DNA from: Paenibacillus pinihumi DSM 23905 = JCM 16419
GTDB taxonomy: Bacteria > Bacillota > Bacilli > Paenibacillales > Paenibacillaceae
Assembly (NCBI RefSeq): GCF_000422505.1
Contig: NZ_KE383865.1
Location: forward strand, 220,726-284,725
DNA length: 64,000 nt
Direction of reading: 5' to 3'
This document shows, piece by piece, positions 36,498 through 44,236 of the stretch. The notes below the pieces were generated by a model, which was not told the DNA's origin, searched no databases, and was given only the letters and a program-made list of their open reading frames with translations. Positions within the stretch are counted from its first letter, which is position 1; each line of letters begins with the position of its first letter. The position numbers and the translations under genes were made by a program.

Positions 36498-36530
36498 AAA
36501 CAACCGGTCTTGTTTTAGGATCGGTTGTTT
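36498..36530 (+). terminator. Intrinsic terminator after the VOC gene
   Basis: AAACAACCG and CGGTTGTTT form a 9-bp stem around a 15-base loop, with a short T-rich tail. Confidence 0.7.
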
Positions 36531-36672
36531 GCGTTTGCTCAGTCACCTGGCAACACGTATTTTGACGCTTGACCTTGGAGTATGCTCCAATGATACGCTA
36601 GACGCATGAAGTCATGCATAATTAACAAGAAATAGCGGAAGCTTTAAGCTGTATCAAAAGGAGGAATCTTGG

Positions 36673-37101
36673 ATGCAAATCAAAGAATTTACTGAGAAGT
36701 ATGGGATTTCTGGAGATACAGCCAGATATTATGAGGATGAAGGCTTGCTGCATCCGCTTCGTTTGCACAATGGATATCGTGATTATGATGAGGGCTGTGA
36801 ACAAGCGTTAAAGTTTATTATAGTTCTTAAGAAATTAGGATTTTCCTTACAAGAAATAAAATTGATGCTGCAATTGGAGCAAAGCCCGATGTCCACACAG
36901 TGCAATTTAAACTCGGAGAACATGTTCACCGTCAAAATGGGCCACATTAGACAGCAAGTCTTATTTTATCAATCAGCGCTTAAGGCGTTAGAACTGGTTA
37001 CGGATTTAATGGAGAATGGGGAATTTAAGAAGAATCGGCAAATGCTCAATCATTTATTCAATGAAATGTACAGTAGTATGAATAGCGGATCCCATTCTTA
37101 G
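36673..37101 (+). CDS. MerR family transcriptional regulator
   Basis: A 142-aa regulator. The N-terminal winged helix shows the family pattern (YGISGDTARYYEDEGLLHPL, then GYRDYDE), followed by LKKLGFSLQEIKLML and a dimerisation helix. There is a single Cys near residue 77 and no Cys-rich metal-binding loop, so it is probably not a mercury sensor; it resembles the short MerR proteins that respond to aldehydes or lipophilic compounds. The metallo-hydrolase gene starts 51 bases downstream and is the likely target. Confidence 0.9.
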   Translation: MQIKEFTEKYGISGDTARYYEDEGLLHPLRLHNGYRDYDEGCEQALKFIIVLKKLGFSLQEIKLMLQLEQSPMSTQCNLNSENMFTVKMGHIRQQVLFYQSALKALELVTDLMENGEFKKNRQMLNHLFNEMYSSMNSGSHS

Positions 37102-37152
37102 CATTGATTCTTGCATCTTATTAATTCAAATAATGTTGAGGAGGCAGCAAGT

Positions 37153-37809
37153 ATGAAGGTGCGAAAGATTTCCAGTCATATTACGAAGCTGGAGGTATGG
37201 ATAGGCATTACATTTAGCGCATGGCTTGTAGAAGATGAAGACGGTGTGACGATTATTGATACGGGTATGCCGTTTATGGGTAAGGCCATTCTGCGAGAAG
37301 CGAGGAAGCTTGGAAAGATAAAGGCTGTCTTGCTGACACACGGGCATGGCGATCATGTCGGGGGATTGTCTTACATTGCTAAGGAGGCACGTATTCCTGT
37401 ATATGCACACAAGCTAGAGCTGAAATACATTGAGGGAGAGGAACCGTTTCCGGGCAGAAAAAAAGCCGATCATCTGGTGGAGGCTGGTCTCGTACAGCCG
37501 CTGCCAACAGGCGAGGACCATCAACTGCTGCCGATACAAGGACTTATTCCGTATCATACACCAGGACATTCTCCTGGACATGTGGTCTATTATCACCCGG
37601 AAGATTCCGTATTAATTGGCGGGGATTTGTTCACCTCCAAGCGAGGCAAACTGCAGAAGCCTGCAAAGGTATTTACACCCAATATGAGTGAAGCAATTGC
37701 CAGCGGCGCAATTGTTAGAGAACTGAGACCCAGTCTTGTCAGTATTACACATAGCAAGGATGTTCAACATGCCTACGAGCACATTGATCAGTATTTACAG
37801 CAGAGCTAG
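37153..37809 (+). CDS. Metallo-beta-lactamase-fold hydrolase
   Basis: A 218-aa MBL-fold enzyme. The zinc-binding motif HGHGDH (HxHxDH) is near residue 75; later ligands are the His in TPGHSPGHVVYY and the Asp in LIGGDLF. ATG 37153 follows GAGGAGGCAGC and is preferred to upstream in-frame codons. Family members include lactonases, glyoxalase II-like enzymes and flavo-type proteins; the exact reaction is unknown. It lies behind the MerR gene and ends with its own terminator. Confidence 0.92.
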   Translation: MKVRKISSHITKLEVWIGITFSAWLVEDEDGVTIIDTGMPFMGKAILREARKLGKIKAVLLTHGHGDHVGGLSYIAKEARIPVYAHKLELKYIEGEEPFPGRKKADHLVEAGLVQPLPTGEDHQLLPIQGLIPYHTPGHSPGHVVYYHPEDSVLIGGDLFTSKRGKLQKPAKVFTPNMSEAIASGAIVRELRPSLVSITHSKDVQHAYEHIDQYLQQS

Positions 37810-37842
37810 TATATAAAGGTTATTTCGCCAGGCAATAAGCTG

Positions 37843-37880
37843 GGCATGAGTTCGGTACTGTGCCGGACTCATGCCTTTTA
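37843..37880 (+). terminator. Intrinsic terminator after the MBL-fold gene
   Basis: GGCATGAGTTCGG pairs with CCGGACTCATGCC with one offset base, followed by TTTTAGTTTTG. The rest of the spacer to 37987 holds no gene. Confidence 0.8.
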
Positions 37881-37987
37881 GTTTTGTTTAATTCGGCTAT
37901 GATTGTAATCATCCGTGCTACGATTTCAGCCGCAGCTTTCTTACTTTTCCGGTATCATTTACCCCATAATAGTTTATAAAAGACATA

Positions 37988-38035
37988 TAGAAACGAAAAA
38001 AATTCCGGTTTATACTATTTTTGAAAGCGCTTTTA
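37988..38035 (+). promoter_or_regulatory. Promoter with overlapping cre-like (CcpA) site
   Basis: TAGAAA (37988-37993) and TATACT (38011-38016) are 17 bases apart and form a moderate sigma-A promoter. TTGAAAGCGCTTTTA (38021-38035), just downstream, fits the catabolite-responsive element WTGNAANCGNWNNCW with one mismatch. A bound CcpA would block the start region, so the secreted esterase is probably repressed by glucose. Confidence 0.55.
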
Positions 38036-38141
38036 TATTTGTGTCTATAGGCGGGAAGGCGATTAATAATAGTTGCAATGAATGCAATGCAGCATGAAAG
38101 TAATTCTGAACCTACCCCAACCTCTTGAGGAGGAGAATACG

Positions 38142-39689
38142 ATGGTAACCAGGCATTACGGCTATAAGTGTTCCTCTGTTCAATTCTGGATGACCAGCCT
38201 TCTAATACTCTCCATGGTTGCGTCCTATACGCTGCTTCATCCGGTCAAAGCCACAGCTGATGATGCAGGTGTCGATGTTACGCTGGGCGCAACCCCCGTC
38301 GAGAATGGCATTCATCCCAGGGCGGGAGACAATCCGGCCGGACTCATAACGGGTACAATTGACGGAAAGACCTACTGGCAGACGAACAAAAATTCCGCCA
38401 GCCCGCACACGTATTATCTGTATATGAACGTCAACGATACTTATCTCAAAAATAATTCGGATTATGATGTGCAAGTCAGTGTAACCTACTTCGATTCAGG
38501 GAACGGGAGATTGGTGCTGCAGTACGATTCCCTGGCGGCTGCCTTTAAGAATGCTCCTTTGCATAACTTCACAAACACAGGTAACTGGAAAACCAAGACG
38601 TATCTGCTCACAGATGCCTACTTTGGAAACCGGGCAAACGGGGCCGACTTTCGATTTTCGATCCAGGGAGACGGTACGCCCGCTACATCGAACTTGGAGT
38701 TGAAAATTGCTTCAGTGAAAGTTGTCAAGACAATCAAGCCGCCCCCTGGCACGGAAATCTCTGTTACCAATCCTGATTTGAAGTTCGTAGGAAGATGGGA
38801 TAAGAGCTCAGGGACAGTGTACAAGAGCTACTGGGGCGGTTCGTATATGAAAACGAATTTTACAGGCACCCGCGTCTCAGTTAAGCTTGGCAGGTCGGCC
38901 AACATCTATGTTTCGATTGACGGTGGAGAGGATGTCCTGTTCAGCGGTGCAATAGACACGGTGAATTTGACACCGACCGCCTTGGCCAGCGGTACGCATT
39001 CCCTGAGAATTACCTCCGCTTCCGAAAATGATTTTCTGCAGATTCAAGGCCTAGTGCTGGATCCGGGAGCAAACACCCAGCCGACTGCACTGGGCAACAA
39101 TCTGATTGAATTCGTTGGGGATTCGATTACATCCGGCTACCTCAATTCGAAAATAGCCTTGTCAGACTACGCCTGGATCGTCGGCGAGCAGCTTGGTGCC
39201 GAACACACCCAGATCGCTTTTCCGGGCATTTGTCTGGTCGATAATATCAAATGCTTTTCGCCTAATAGTATTGGCATGAGCAATCAGTTTTTCAAGATGC
39301 AATCCGTATATGATACGAATTCCCCGCTGTGGGACTTTAATACGTATCAGGCGCGTGCAGTCGTGATCAACCTGGGAACGAATGATAATTCCAATGGGGT
39401 GACGGACGCCGCCTTCCGGCAAACGTATATCACCTTCCTGCAAAATGTAAGGGCCAAGTATCCGTCGGCGGATATTTTTGTGATGAGACCATTCAACGGT
39501 TCCAAGGCTGCTCCGACGCTTACAGCCGTTCAAACCGTCCAGGCAGGGGGAGACAACAAACTGCATTATATCGATACAACTGGCTGGATCACGAATGCCG
39601 ATACGATAGACGGCACTCATCCAAGCGATGCCGGTCATGTCAAAATAGCAGGTATGCTGGCCCCGCTGCTTAGCCCATATATGAACTGA
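38142..39689 (+). CDS. Secreted SGNH-type esterase with carbohydrate-binding-like domain
   Basis: A 515-aa exported protein. Residues 1-41 form a long signal peptide ending VKATA before DDAG. Residues 45-220 are a beta-sandwich, probably substrate-binding. Residues 225-330 match the jelly roll that precedes the catalytic domain in acetylxylan esterases of family CE2. The SGNH hydrolase domain follows, with the Ser block FVGDSITSGY, the Asn in INLGTNDNSNG, and the catalytic Asp/His in DGTHPSDAGH. The likely action is deacetylation of plant polysaccharides outside the cell. ATG 38142 follows GAGGAGGAG. A cre-like site lies upstream. Confidence 0.9.
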   Translation: MVTRHYGYKCSSVQFWMTSLLILSMVASYTLLHPVKATADDAGVDVTLGATPVENGIHPRAGDNPAGLITGTIDGKTYWQTNKNSASPHTYYLYMNVNDTYLKNNSDYDVQVSVTYFDSGNGRLVLQYDSLAAAFKNAPLHNFTNTGNWKTKTYLLTDAYFGNRANGADFRFSIQGDGTPATSNLELKIASVKVVKTIKPPPGTEISVTNPDLKFVGRWDKSSGTVYKSYWGGSYMKTNFTGTRVSVKLGRSANIYVSIDGGEDVLFSGAIDTVNLTPTALASGTHSLRITSASENDFLQIQGLVLDPGANTQPTALGNNLIEFVGDSITSGYLNSKIALSDYAWIVGEQLGAEHTQIAFPGICLVDNIKCFSPNSIGMSNQFFKMQSVYDTNSPLWDFNTYQARAVVINLGTNDNSNGVTDAAFRQTYITFLQNVRAKYPSADIFVMRPFNGSKAAPTLTAVQTVQAGGDNKLHYIDTTGWITNADTIDGTHPSDAGHVKIAGMLAPLLSPYMN

Positions 39690-39740
39690 GTTTTCGTGGG
39701 GCAGCGTGAGAGCTGGTAAAGCACATCAAATGATAGCTGA

Positions 39741-39766
39741 AGAGGCCGTGTGAAGACGGCCTCTTT
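39741..39766 (+). terminator. Intrinsic terminator after the esterase gene
   Basis: AGAGGCCGT and ACGGCCTCT form a perfect 9-bp stem with a 6-base loop, then TTT. Confidence 0.8.
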
Positions 39767-39890
39767 GGTAATGTTTGAAGATCTCGCTAAAATTGAATTC
39801 ATATTTTTGCTTTATGGATTTGTAGATATAATGAATAAATGGTATGTTTATCATATTAGGAGAATTATCTCAGTTTATTCACAAAAGTGA

Positions 39891-40013
39891 GCGTGGTTAG
39901 AATTTACACCTTATCACACTAACAATACACCTAAAGAATTGCAACAAGATAATGGGAAAGTTCCAGACGGTGAATACATTATACGTGAATCAAATACTAG
40001 ACCTTCATCTTAG
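39891..40013 (+). pseudogene. Possible 3' fragment of a lost gene (40 codons)
   Basis: The frame opens after a TGA at 39888-39890 and runs to TAG 40011-40013 without a start codon. The peptide (AWLEFTPYHTNNTPKELQQD, then GKVPDGEYIIRESNTRPSS) looks like a real protein end rather than random translation, as seen in truncated polymorphic toxins. Ten bases later a small membrane protein gene starts. The rest of the 39767-40022 spacer shows nothing else. Confidence 0.35.
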
Positions 40014-40022
40014 GAGTGAGAC

Positions 40023-40262
40023 ATGAATAAAAGAGCAGCAGGGGTTGTATTTATTAGTTTGGCAGTCATTCTATTTATTTTTCGAAATTCAGTATATTAC
40101 ATGAGTGGAGCTATCATTGCAGCTAGAAACGGGGAAGTTAACACTGGAATGCTTGCATCAGCATTAGATTTAATTGAACAGCCCTATTCAATTTTGCCTG
40201 AAATAGTTTGTTTGATTGTTGGTGCAGGATATGTCATATGGGCCGAAATGAAGAAGGAATAG
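40023..40262 (+). CDS. Small two-helix membrane protein, unknown function
   Basis: A 79-aa protein with two hydrophobic helices (residues 6-22, GVVFISLAVILFIF, and residues 54-72, ILPEIVCLIVGAGYVIW) and a polar loop between them. ATG 40023 follows TAGGAGTGAGAC, a good ribosome site, and a clean terminator follows. I recognise no family. The gene fragment just upstream could be the remains of a toxin, in which case this might be its immunity protein, but that is speculation. Confidence 0.55.
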   Translation: MNKRAAGVVFISLAVILFIFRNSVYYMSGAIIAARNGEVNTGMLASALDLIEQPYSILPEIVCLIVGAGYVIWAEMKKE

Positions 40263-40273
40263 TGATGAACATC

Positions 40274-40300
40274 AAGCCGCTCATTTTGAGCGGCTTTTTT
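40274..40300 (+). terminator. Intrinsic terminator
   Basis: AAGCCGCTC and GAGCGGCTT pair around ATTTT and are followed by TTTT. Confidence 0.85.
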
Positions 40301-40482
40301 CTGTGGTTAGACGGTTCACTTGCTTCTCAAAATACACAAGGCGGTGATCAATGTAATGGGAAGAGAAAGAGAAACCAAAGTGCTTTGACAGATTTTATTT
40401 TGCAGCTCTCTCGGGTGAAAAGAAAACTTCCAAAGTGACCCGCAAAATGAGTATTGTGAACCAATGCCTGACCAAGGCAGTT

Positions 40483-40919
40483 AGCCAAGGGGGATGTCCG
40501 AATCCTGATTATAGGCTGACGAAGTGAAATCACAGAGGACTTTTAGCGGAAGATTCAGACGCCTTGCTCCTACGCTTGAAGTTAATCAAGAAGCAACTCC
40601 ATGCGCTCCATCCGCGCGGACTGCCCCCCGGGTTCGCCCCCTGGGCAATCCATACAAAAAAACGCCAACACAGTGTTTGATGACGTTTCTTTTTGTATGG
40701 AGCCAAGGGGGATGTCCGAATCCTGATTAAAGGCTGACGAAGCCGAGTCGCGGAGGACTATTAGCGGAAGATTCAGACGCCGTGCTCCTGCGCTTGAAGT
40801 TAATCAAGAAGCAAATCCATGCGCTCCGTCCGCGGGGGCTGAACCCTGGGTTCGCCCCCTAGGCAATCCATACAAAAAAACGCCATCACAGTGTGTGATG
40901 ACGTTTCTTTTTTGTATGG
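40483..40919. repeat. Two tandem 218-219-bp repeats, each carrying a tRNA 3'-end fragment
   Basis: The block beginning AGCCAAGGGGGATGTCCGAA at 40483 recurs at 40701 with a few substitutions, and a third start, AGCCAAGGGGGAT, appears at 40920 where it continues as the true 3' end of the tRNA-Ala remnant. Each unit ends in the same hairpin flanked by TTTTTGTATGG. The units look like tandem duplications of the tRNA flank, possibly left by repeated integration events. Confidence 0.8.
40874..40907 (-). terminator. Intrinsic terminator of the original tRNA-Ala gene
   Basis: On the minus strand, AAACGTCATCACA and TGTGATGGCGTTT pair and are followed by TTTTTT. A near-identical copy lies in the first repeat unit at 40655-40690. 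It fits termination of the tRNA now truncated at 40917-40972. Confidence 0.7.
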
Positions 40920-40972
40920 AGCCAAGGGGGATCGAACCCCTGACCTCATCGCTGCCAGCGATGCGCTCTCCC
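40917..40972 (-). pseudogene. tRNA-Ala(GGC) 3' remnant, attachment-site junction
   Basis: Read on the minus strand, the sequence runs from the D-arm (GGGAGAGCGC) through an intact anticodon arm with loop CTGGCAG (anticodon GGC), the T arm and the 3' acceptor strand. The first 20 or so bases of the tRNA are missing and replaced by the recombinase coding end. The internal part is nearly identical to the complete tRNA-Ala at 42775-42848. This marks the left junction of the prophage with the host. Confidence 0.8.
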
Positions 40973-42664
40973 TCCTAAGACAAATTCACTACCATTTGCA
41001 AGCTTGCAGAAATGAGTGACATGCAGCTTTAAATTAATGTCAATACCGTCTCTTTTAACAATCACGCTTTTCAAAAGTGCACTCAACATTATCTTTTTCT
41101 TATCTAAAGAAGATTTACCGAAAACTTCTTTCCAGTTCGGTATTTTTTTGCTTAAGAGTTCTATATCGCTTTTCTCTACTTTTTTCTCTAAAACCTTAAC
41201 TTCTTCTTTAGCAATGGCCGTTACTAATTCATTAAGTTCTTCCCTCTTTTTTGCAATCAATGAGTTAAGCAATTTTGGTTCAAAAGAGCTTTGACCGAGT
41301 AAAGATTTCGTCACTTCCTCAGTAAGCACATTCAGTTCTTTTTCTTGCTGCAGTTTATCTTTTTCGAGTTGTTTGATTTTACTTAGGTCATTATCTAAAT
41401 TATTTGTAATGTACTTATTCACTTCTGCTGTTAGATCCATTTCTTTCAGTTGATCCAAATACATATCGAGTTCTTCAAGAACCATAGATTCCACAATGTT
41501 AGGAGAGTGGATTGTTTTCCCGTCACAAGGTTTACCACTAGCTTTCCCGCTGCATCTATACTTCGGGGATGTCCATACTCTTTGTTCACCAGTTTTTAAA
41601 GTATAAGTTTTTCGGTTATATGTCGTGGTTAATGGAGCGCCGCAATGACCACACCATATCATACCAATCAGGAGCAAGGGACTTTTACTGAGTTTACTTG
41701 GTGTTATTCCTTCTTGTCCTTCGTCGCCTCCATCTTTTTTTGGAGCTCGACTTTTTCTTAATAATTGAATCCTATCCCACCTATCGGCCTCTATGATTAC
41801 CAGTTCGGGTATTTGTTTTTTCGGAAGAATCCATTCTTCTGGATCTTGCATGTTAAAGACGCCCATTTCACTCTTCCTTTTTCCAATCGCGGGGAATCCT
41901 TTGTAAAGAGGGTTCCTTAAAATGAAATTGATAACACCTGCAGTCCAGTTTCCTCCGGTAGCAGACGGGACAAACGGGACCCTTTCTTCATTCATGAATT
42001 TCGCTATCCTCTTACCACCATAACCTTCCTCTGCCATTGTAAAAAAATCATCGATGATTTTTGCATCCTCTTCAACTATTTCTCGTTTAAATAAATCTTT
42101 TCCCTTTTTGTTCTTCAATCCAGAAAAAACAAGACGGTATCCAAATCCTGCTGATCCACCAGTAAAAAGACCATCTTCCGCCATTTGCTCTTGATTTTCA
42201 GTGACGCGTATGGAAGTTTTTTTACTCTCACCAGATGACTGCCAAAAACGCAAATAATTGACCAAGTGGTCAGTGTGATCTTCAAGTTTTTGTTGCCCTT
42301 CATTGACTGACCACATTTCAATGCCTTTTTCAACAAACCACCTTAACACAAAAGGAGTTTCGTCATCTCGCCTCCCTAACCTATCGAACATGAAGACGAG
42401 CAATACGTCAAATTCACCGTTCTCTGCATCAGTCTTAGCCTGTTGAATGGCATCACGATTTTTTGCAGATACTTTATACCCAGATACACCGCCTTCTGTG
42501 TAATCTTTAACAAAAACCCAGTCAGGCTTAGAAGCAATGAAATCTAAGCAAGCCCTTCTTTGAAGGGGTATATCATCACCATAAAGTTGTTTTTTGTCCG
42601 AGACTCGCCAAAGGCAAGCGACCCTTTTCTTTGTTAGAGGGGGAGTTTGTTTTTTCGCTGCCAT
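40946..42664 (-). CDS. Large serine recombinase (phage integrase)
   Basis: A 572-aa site-specific recombinase. The N-terminal resolvase domain carries the catalytic Ser in ACLWRVSDKKQ and the conserved FMFDRLGRRDDE region. It is followed by the recombinase domain (GYGGKRIAKFMNEERVPF), a zinc ribbon (MIWCGHCGAPL, then YRCSGKASGKPCDG) and a coiled coil at residues 415-500, the layout of phage serine integrases such as TP901-1 and phiC31. Its last seven codons are read through the tRNA-Ala remnant and stop at 40946, so the natural C-terminus in the free phage may differ. It faces the attachment junction, as expected of an int gene. Confidence 0.93.
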   Translation of the reverse strand: MAAKKQTPPLTKKRVACLWRVSDKKQLYGDDIPLQRRACLDFIASKPDWVFVKDYTEGGVSGYKVSAKNRDAIQQAKTDAENGEFDVLLVFMFDRLGRRDDETPFVLRWFVEKGIEMWSVNEGQQKLEDHTDHLVNYLRFWQSSGESKKTSIRVTENQEQMAEDGLFTGGSAGFGYRLVFSGLKNKKGKDLFKREIVEEDAKIIDDFFTMAEEGYGGKRIAKFMNEERVPFVPSATGGNWTAGVINFILRNPLYKGFPAIGKRKSEMGVFNMQDPEEWILPKKQIPELVIIEADRWDRIQLLRKSRAPKKDGGDEGQEGITPSKLSKSPLLLIGMIWCGHCGAPLTTTYNRKTYTLKTGEQRVWTSPKYRCSGKASGKPCDGKTIHSPNIVESMVLEELDMYLDQLKEMDLTAEVNKYITNNLDNDLSKIKQLEKDKLQQEKELNVLTEEVTKSLLGQSSFEPKLLNSLIAKKREELNELVTAIAKEEVKVLEKKVEKSDIELLSKKIPNWKEVFGKSSLDKKKIMLSALLKSVIVKRDGIDINLKLHVTHFCKLANGSEFVLGGRAHRWQR

Positions 42665-42732
42665 CTAAAAACCTCCGCATGAGTTATTTATACTACCATA
42701 AATTTTACCTTAAATCTTTTTTAAAAAAAGAC

Positions 42733-42761
42733 TTGTCTTTTACAAATCGTTTATGTATAAT
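42733..42761 (+). promoter_or_regulatory. Sigma-A promoter of the element-borne tRNA
   Basis: TTGTCT (42733-42738) and TATAAT (42756-42761) are exactly 17 bases apart and end 13 bases before the tRNA. This makes the tRNA an independent unit. Confidence 0.8.
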
Positions 42762-42774
42762 AAGGAAGTCCTTC

Positions 42775-42848
42775 GGGGAATTAGCTCAGTCTGGGAGAGC
42801 GCTTCGCTGGCAGCGAAGAGGTCAGGGGTTCGAGCCCCCTATTCTCCA
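42775..42848 (+). tRNA. tRNA-Ala (anticodon GGC)
   Basis: A 74-base cloverleaf. The acceptor strand GGGGAAT pairs with ATTCTCC (one G-T pair); the D arm is GCTC...GAGC; the anticodon arm CTTCG/CGAAG has loop CTGGCAG with anticodon GGC; the T arm AGGGG/CCCCT has loop TTCGAGC. The CCA end is not encoded. It has its own promoter and terminator and lies head-to-head with the recombinase gene, facing away from it. Its anticodon equals that of the disrupted tRNA at the left junction, so it may replace it. Confidence 0.95.
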
Positions 42849-42855
42849 TAATGCA

Positions 42856-42885
42856 AAAAGACCTTCATAGAGAAGGTCTTTTTTT
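42856..42885 (+). terminator. Intrinsic terminator after tRNA-Ala
   Basis: AAAGACCTTC and GAAGGTCTTT pair around ATAGA and are followed by TTTTTG. Confidence 0.85.
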
Positions 42886-43001
42886 GTTTCCTCAAACTAC
42901 TCCGCTATGTTCCGTCTTCCATTTCCCTGTTTTTCTGCCCTGCAACTGCCACCTATAGATGAGAACACTAAATAACATCATCAGACGCCTGAGATCAAAC
43001 T

Positions 43002-43130
43002 GTGAACGATTATTTTCATGACAAGGACAAGTTGGTCGGAAAGAAATCAAAACTCTTTAGAAACGATTCTGCGGCGTTTGGTGATGTGTCTCTGAAAATG
43101 CTGAATACGCTTTTTAGAATCAAGGAATAG
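43002..43130 (+). pseudogene. Short coding remnant or small ORF (42 codons)
   Basis: From GTG 43002 to TAG 43128-43130 the frame encodes a Lys-rich peptide with KDKLVGKKSKLFRNDSAAFG, ending LNTLFRIKE. A TGA at 42990-42992 closes the frame upstream and there is no ribosome site, so it looks like the end of a decayed gene. The rest of 42886-43357 shows only a weak hairpin (AGCC-TATC-GGCT at about 43146) and no gene. Confidence 0.35.
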
Positions 43131-43357
43131 TAATAATCCCAGGAAGCCTATCGGCTCTCTTTTTCGTTACGCCAATCCTGCACATTATGCTTATCTGGGT
43201 CTTCCTCCTTTCCCCAGAGAGGCTAACGCGCTGACTGCAAGCGTTAAAAGGGTTGGATCGCAGGCGCTACGCCGGGCGTTAATAATCGGCACTATCGACT
43301 TACTTTTTATAATTTATTATGGTATCTTATGAAGATAATTACATAAAGGGTGATTGT

Positions 43358-44125
43358 ATGTGGGAGGAGATTAAAAGCTACGTTTTTAGCGTAGGGGCGG
43401 TAGCGAGTTTCATTGGTCTTTTATGGATGGGTGTAAAATTTTTTAGTAAGAAGTACGTTTCGAATTACCTAGACTTAAATTTTAGTAAGAAGCTAGAAGA
43501 CCACAAGCATGAATTAAGCCAAGTTACTGATTACATGAAGTTTGATCATAGCAGGAAACTTCAAGATTTCAATAAGTATACTACAAGAAAACATGAAGTT
43601 TACTCAGAGTTGTACCGACTGGTCAATATTTCTGAAGGGAATGTTGGTTACCTTGGGAAACTGGAAAATGAAGATATGTTCAAGGGAATGAGTGAAGAAG
43701 TAGTAAAAATCAAGCTGAAAGATGAATATGAATTGCCAGAAGAACTGTACATAAAGGAAATCACTCCATGGCGTACGGATGGTGAGTTTCAACAACGTCT
43801 ATATATTTTCATTAGAGATGCCAGTTATGCAAGGGCAGTTAATTCCATCAGTAAAGCTAAAAATGAATTCTTGATCTGTTCTCTGTTTCTCTCGGAAGGC
43901 ATTGAAAAAAAAGTAGAAGAACTTTTGTCAGTCTTGGAAAATCATCGTAGGCTGTATTTAAGGATGTGGGCGCTAAAAGATGCTAATCAAAATACAGAGA
44001 ACTTAATTAAAGAAATTGCAAATGTCGCCAAGAGTAATAAAGAGGTAAGGAATGAATTAAAGGTAATGATGAGAAATGAACTTAAAATCGGGTACTATAA
44101 CGAAGCTGATAGAGCTGCTCAATAG
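43358..44125 (+). CDS. Membrane-anchored coiled-coil protein of the prophage, unknown function
   Basis: A 255-aa protein. Residues 5-25 form one transmembrane helix (YVFSVGAVASFIGLLWMGVK), followed by a charged, largely helical cytoplasmic part. I recognise no catalytic motif. ATG 43358 follows AAAGGGTGA; an in-frame ATG at 43319 is less likely. It is a single-gene unit with its own terminator, standing between the integrase/tRNA end and the structural genes. That is where lysogeny-expressed membrane proteins, such as superinfection-exclusion factors, often lie, but this role is only a suggestion. Confidence 0.6.
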   Translation: MWEEIKSYVFSVGAVASFIGLLWMGVKFFSKKYVSNYLDLNFSKKLEDHKHELSQVTDYMKFDHSRKLQDFNKYTTRKHEVYSELYRLVNISEGNVGYLGKLENEDMFKGMSEEVVKIKLKDEYELPEELYIKEITPWRTDGEFQQRLYIFIRDASYARAVNSISKAKNEFLICSLFLSEGIEKKVEELLSVLENHRRLYLRMWALKDANQNTENLIKEIANVAKSNKEVRNELKVMMRNELKIGYYNEADRAAQ

Positions 44126-44138
44126 AGCGGCTTTTTTT
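44113..44138 (+). terminator. Intrinsic terminator overlapping the 3' end of the membrane protein gene
   Basis: AGCTGCTC and GAGCGGCT pair around AATA, followed by TTTTTTT. The stem overlaps the last codons of the gene. Confidence 0.75.
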
Positions 44139-44236
44139 ATGTACATAAGTGCAAATATCTCTCGGCATTTGCCGGGTTTATATATATAGAAATGTAAATA
44201 AGTACAAATTTATCGATATCACAGGAGGTGTTTCGA

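Noticed and set aside
40524-40730. A small coding sequence in the 218-bp repeats
   Set aside because: The frame is not kept in the second repeat copy and crosses a tRNA terminator; the sequence is better explained as duplicated tRNA flank.
40917-42848. The integrase flanked by tRNA-Ala copies as a complete small mobile element
   Set aside because: The two tRNA sequences are inverted, whereas integration gives direct att repeats; the prophage genes continue to the right of the second copy.
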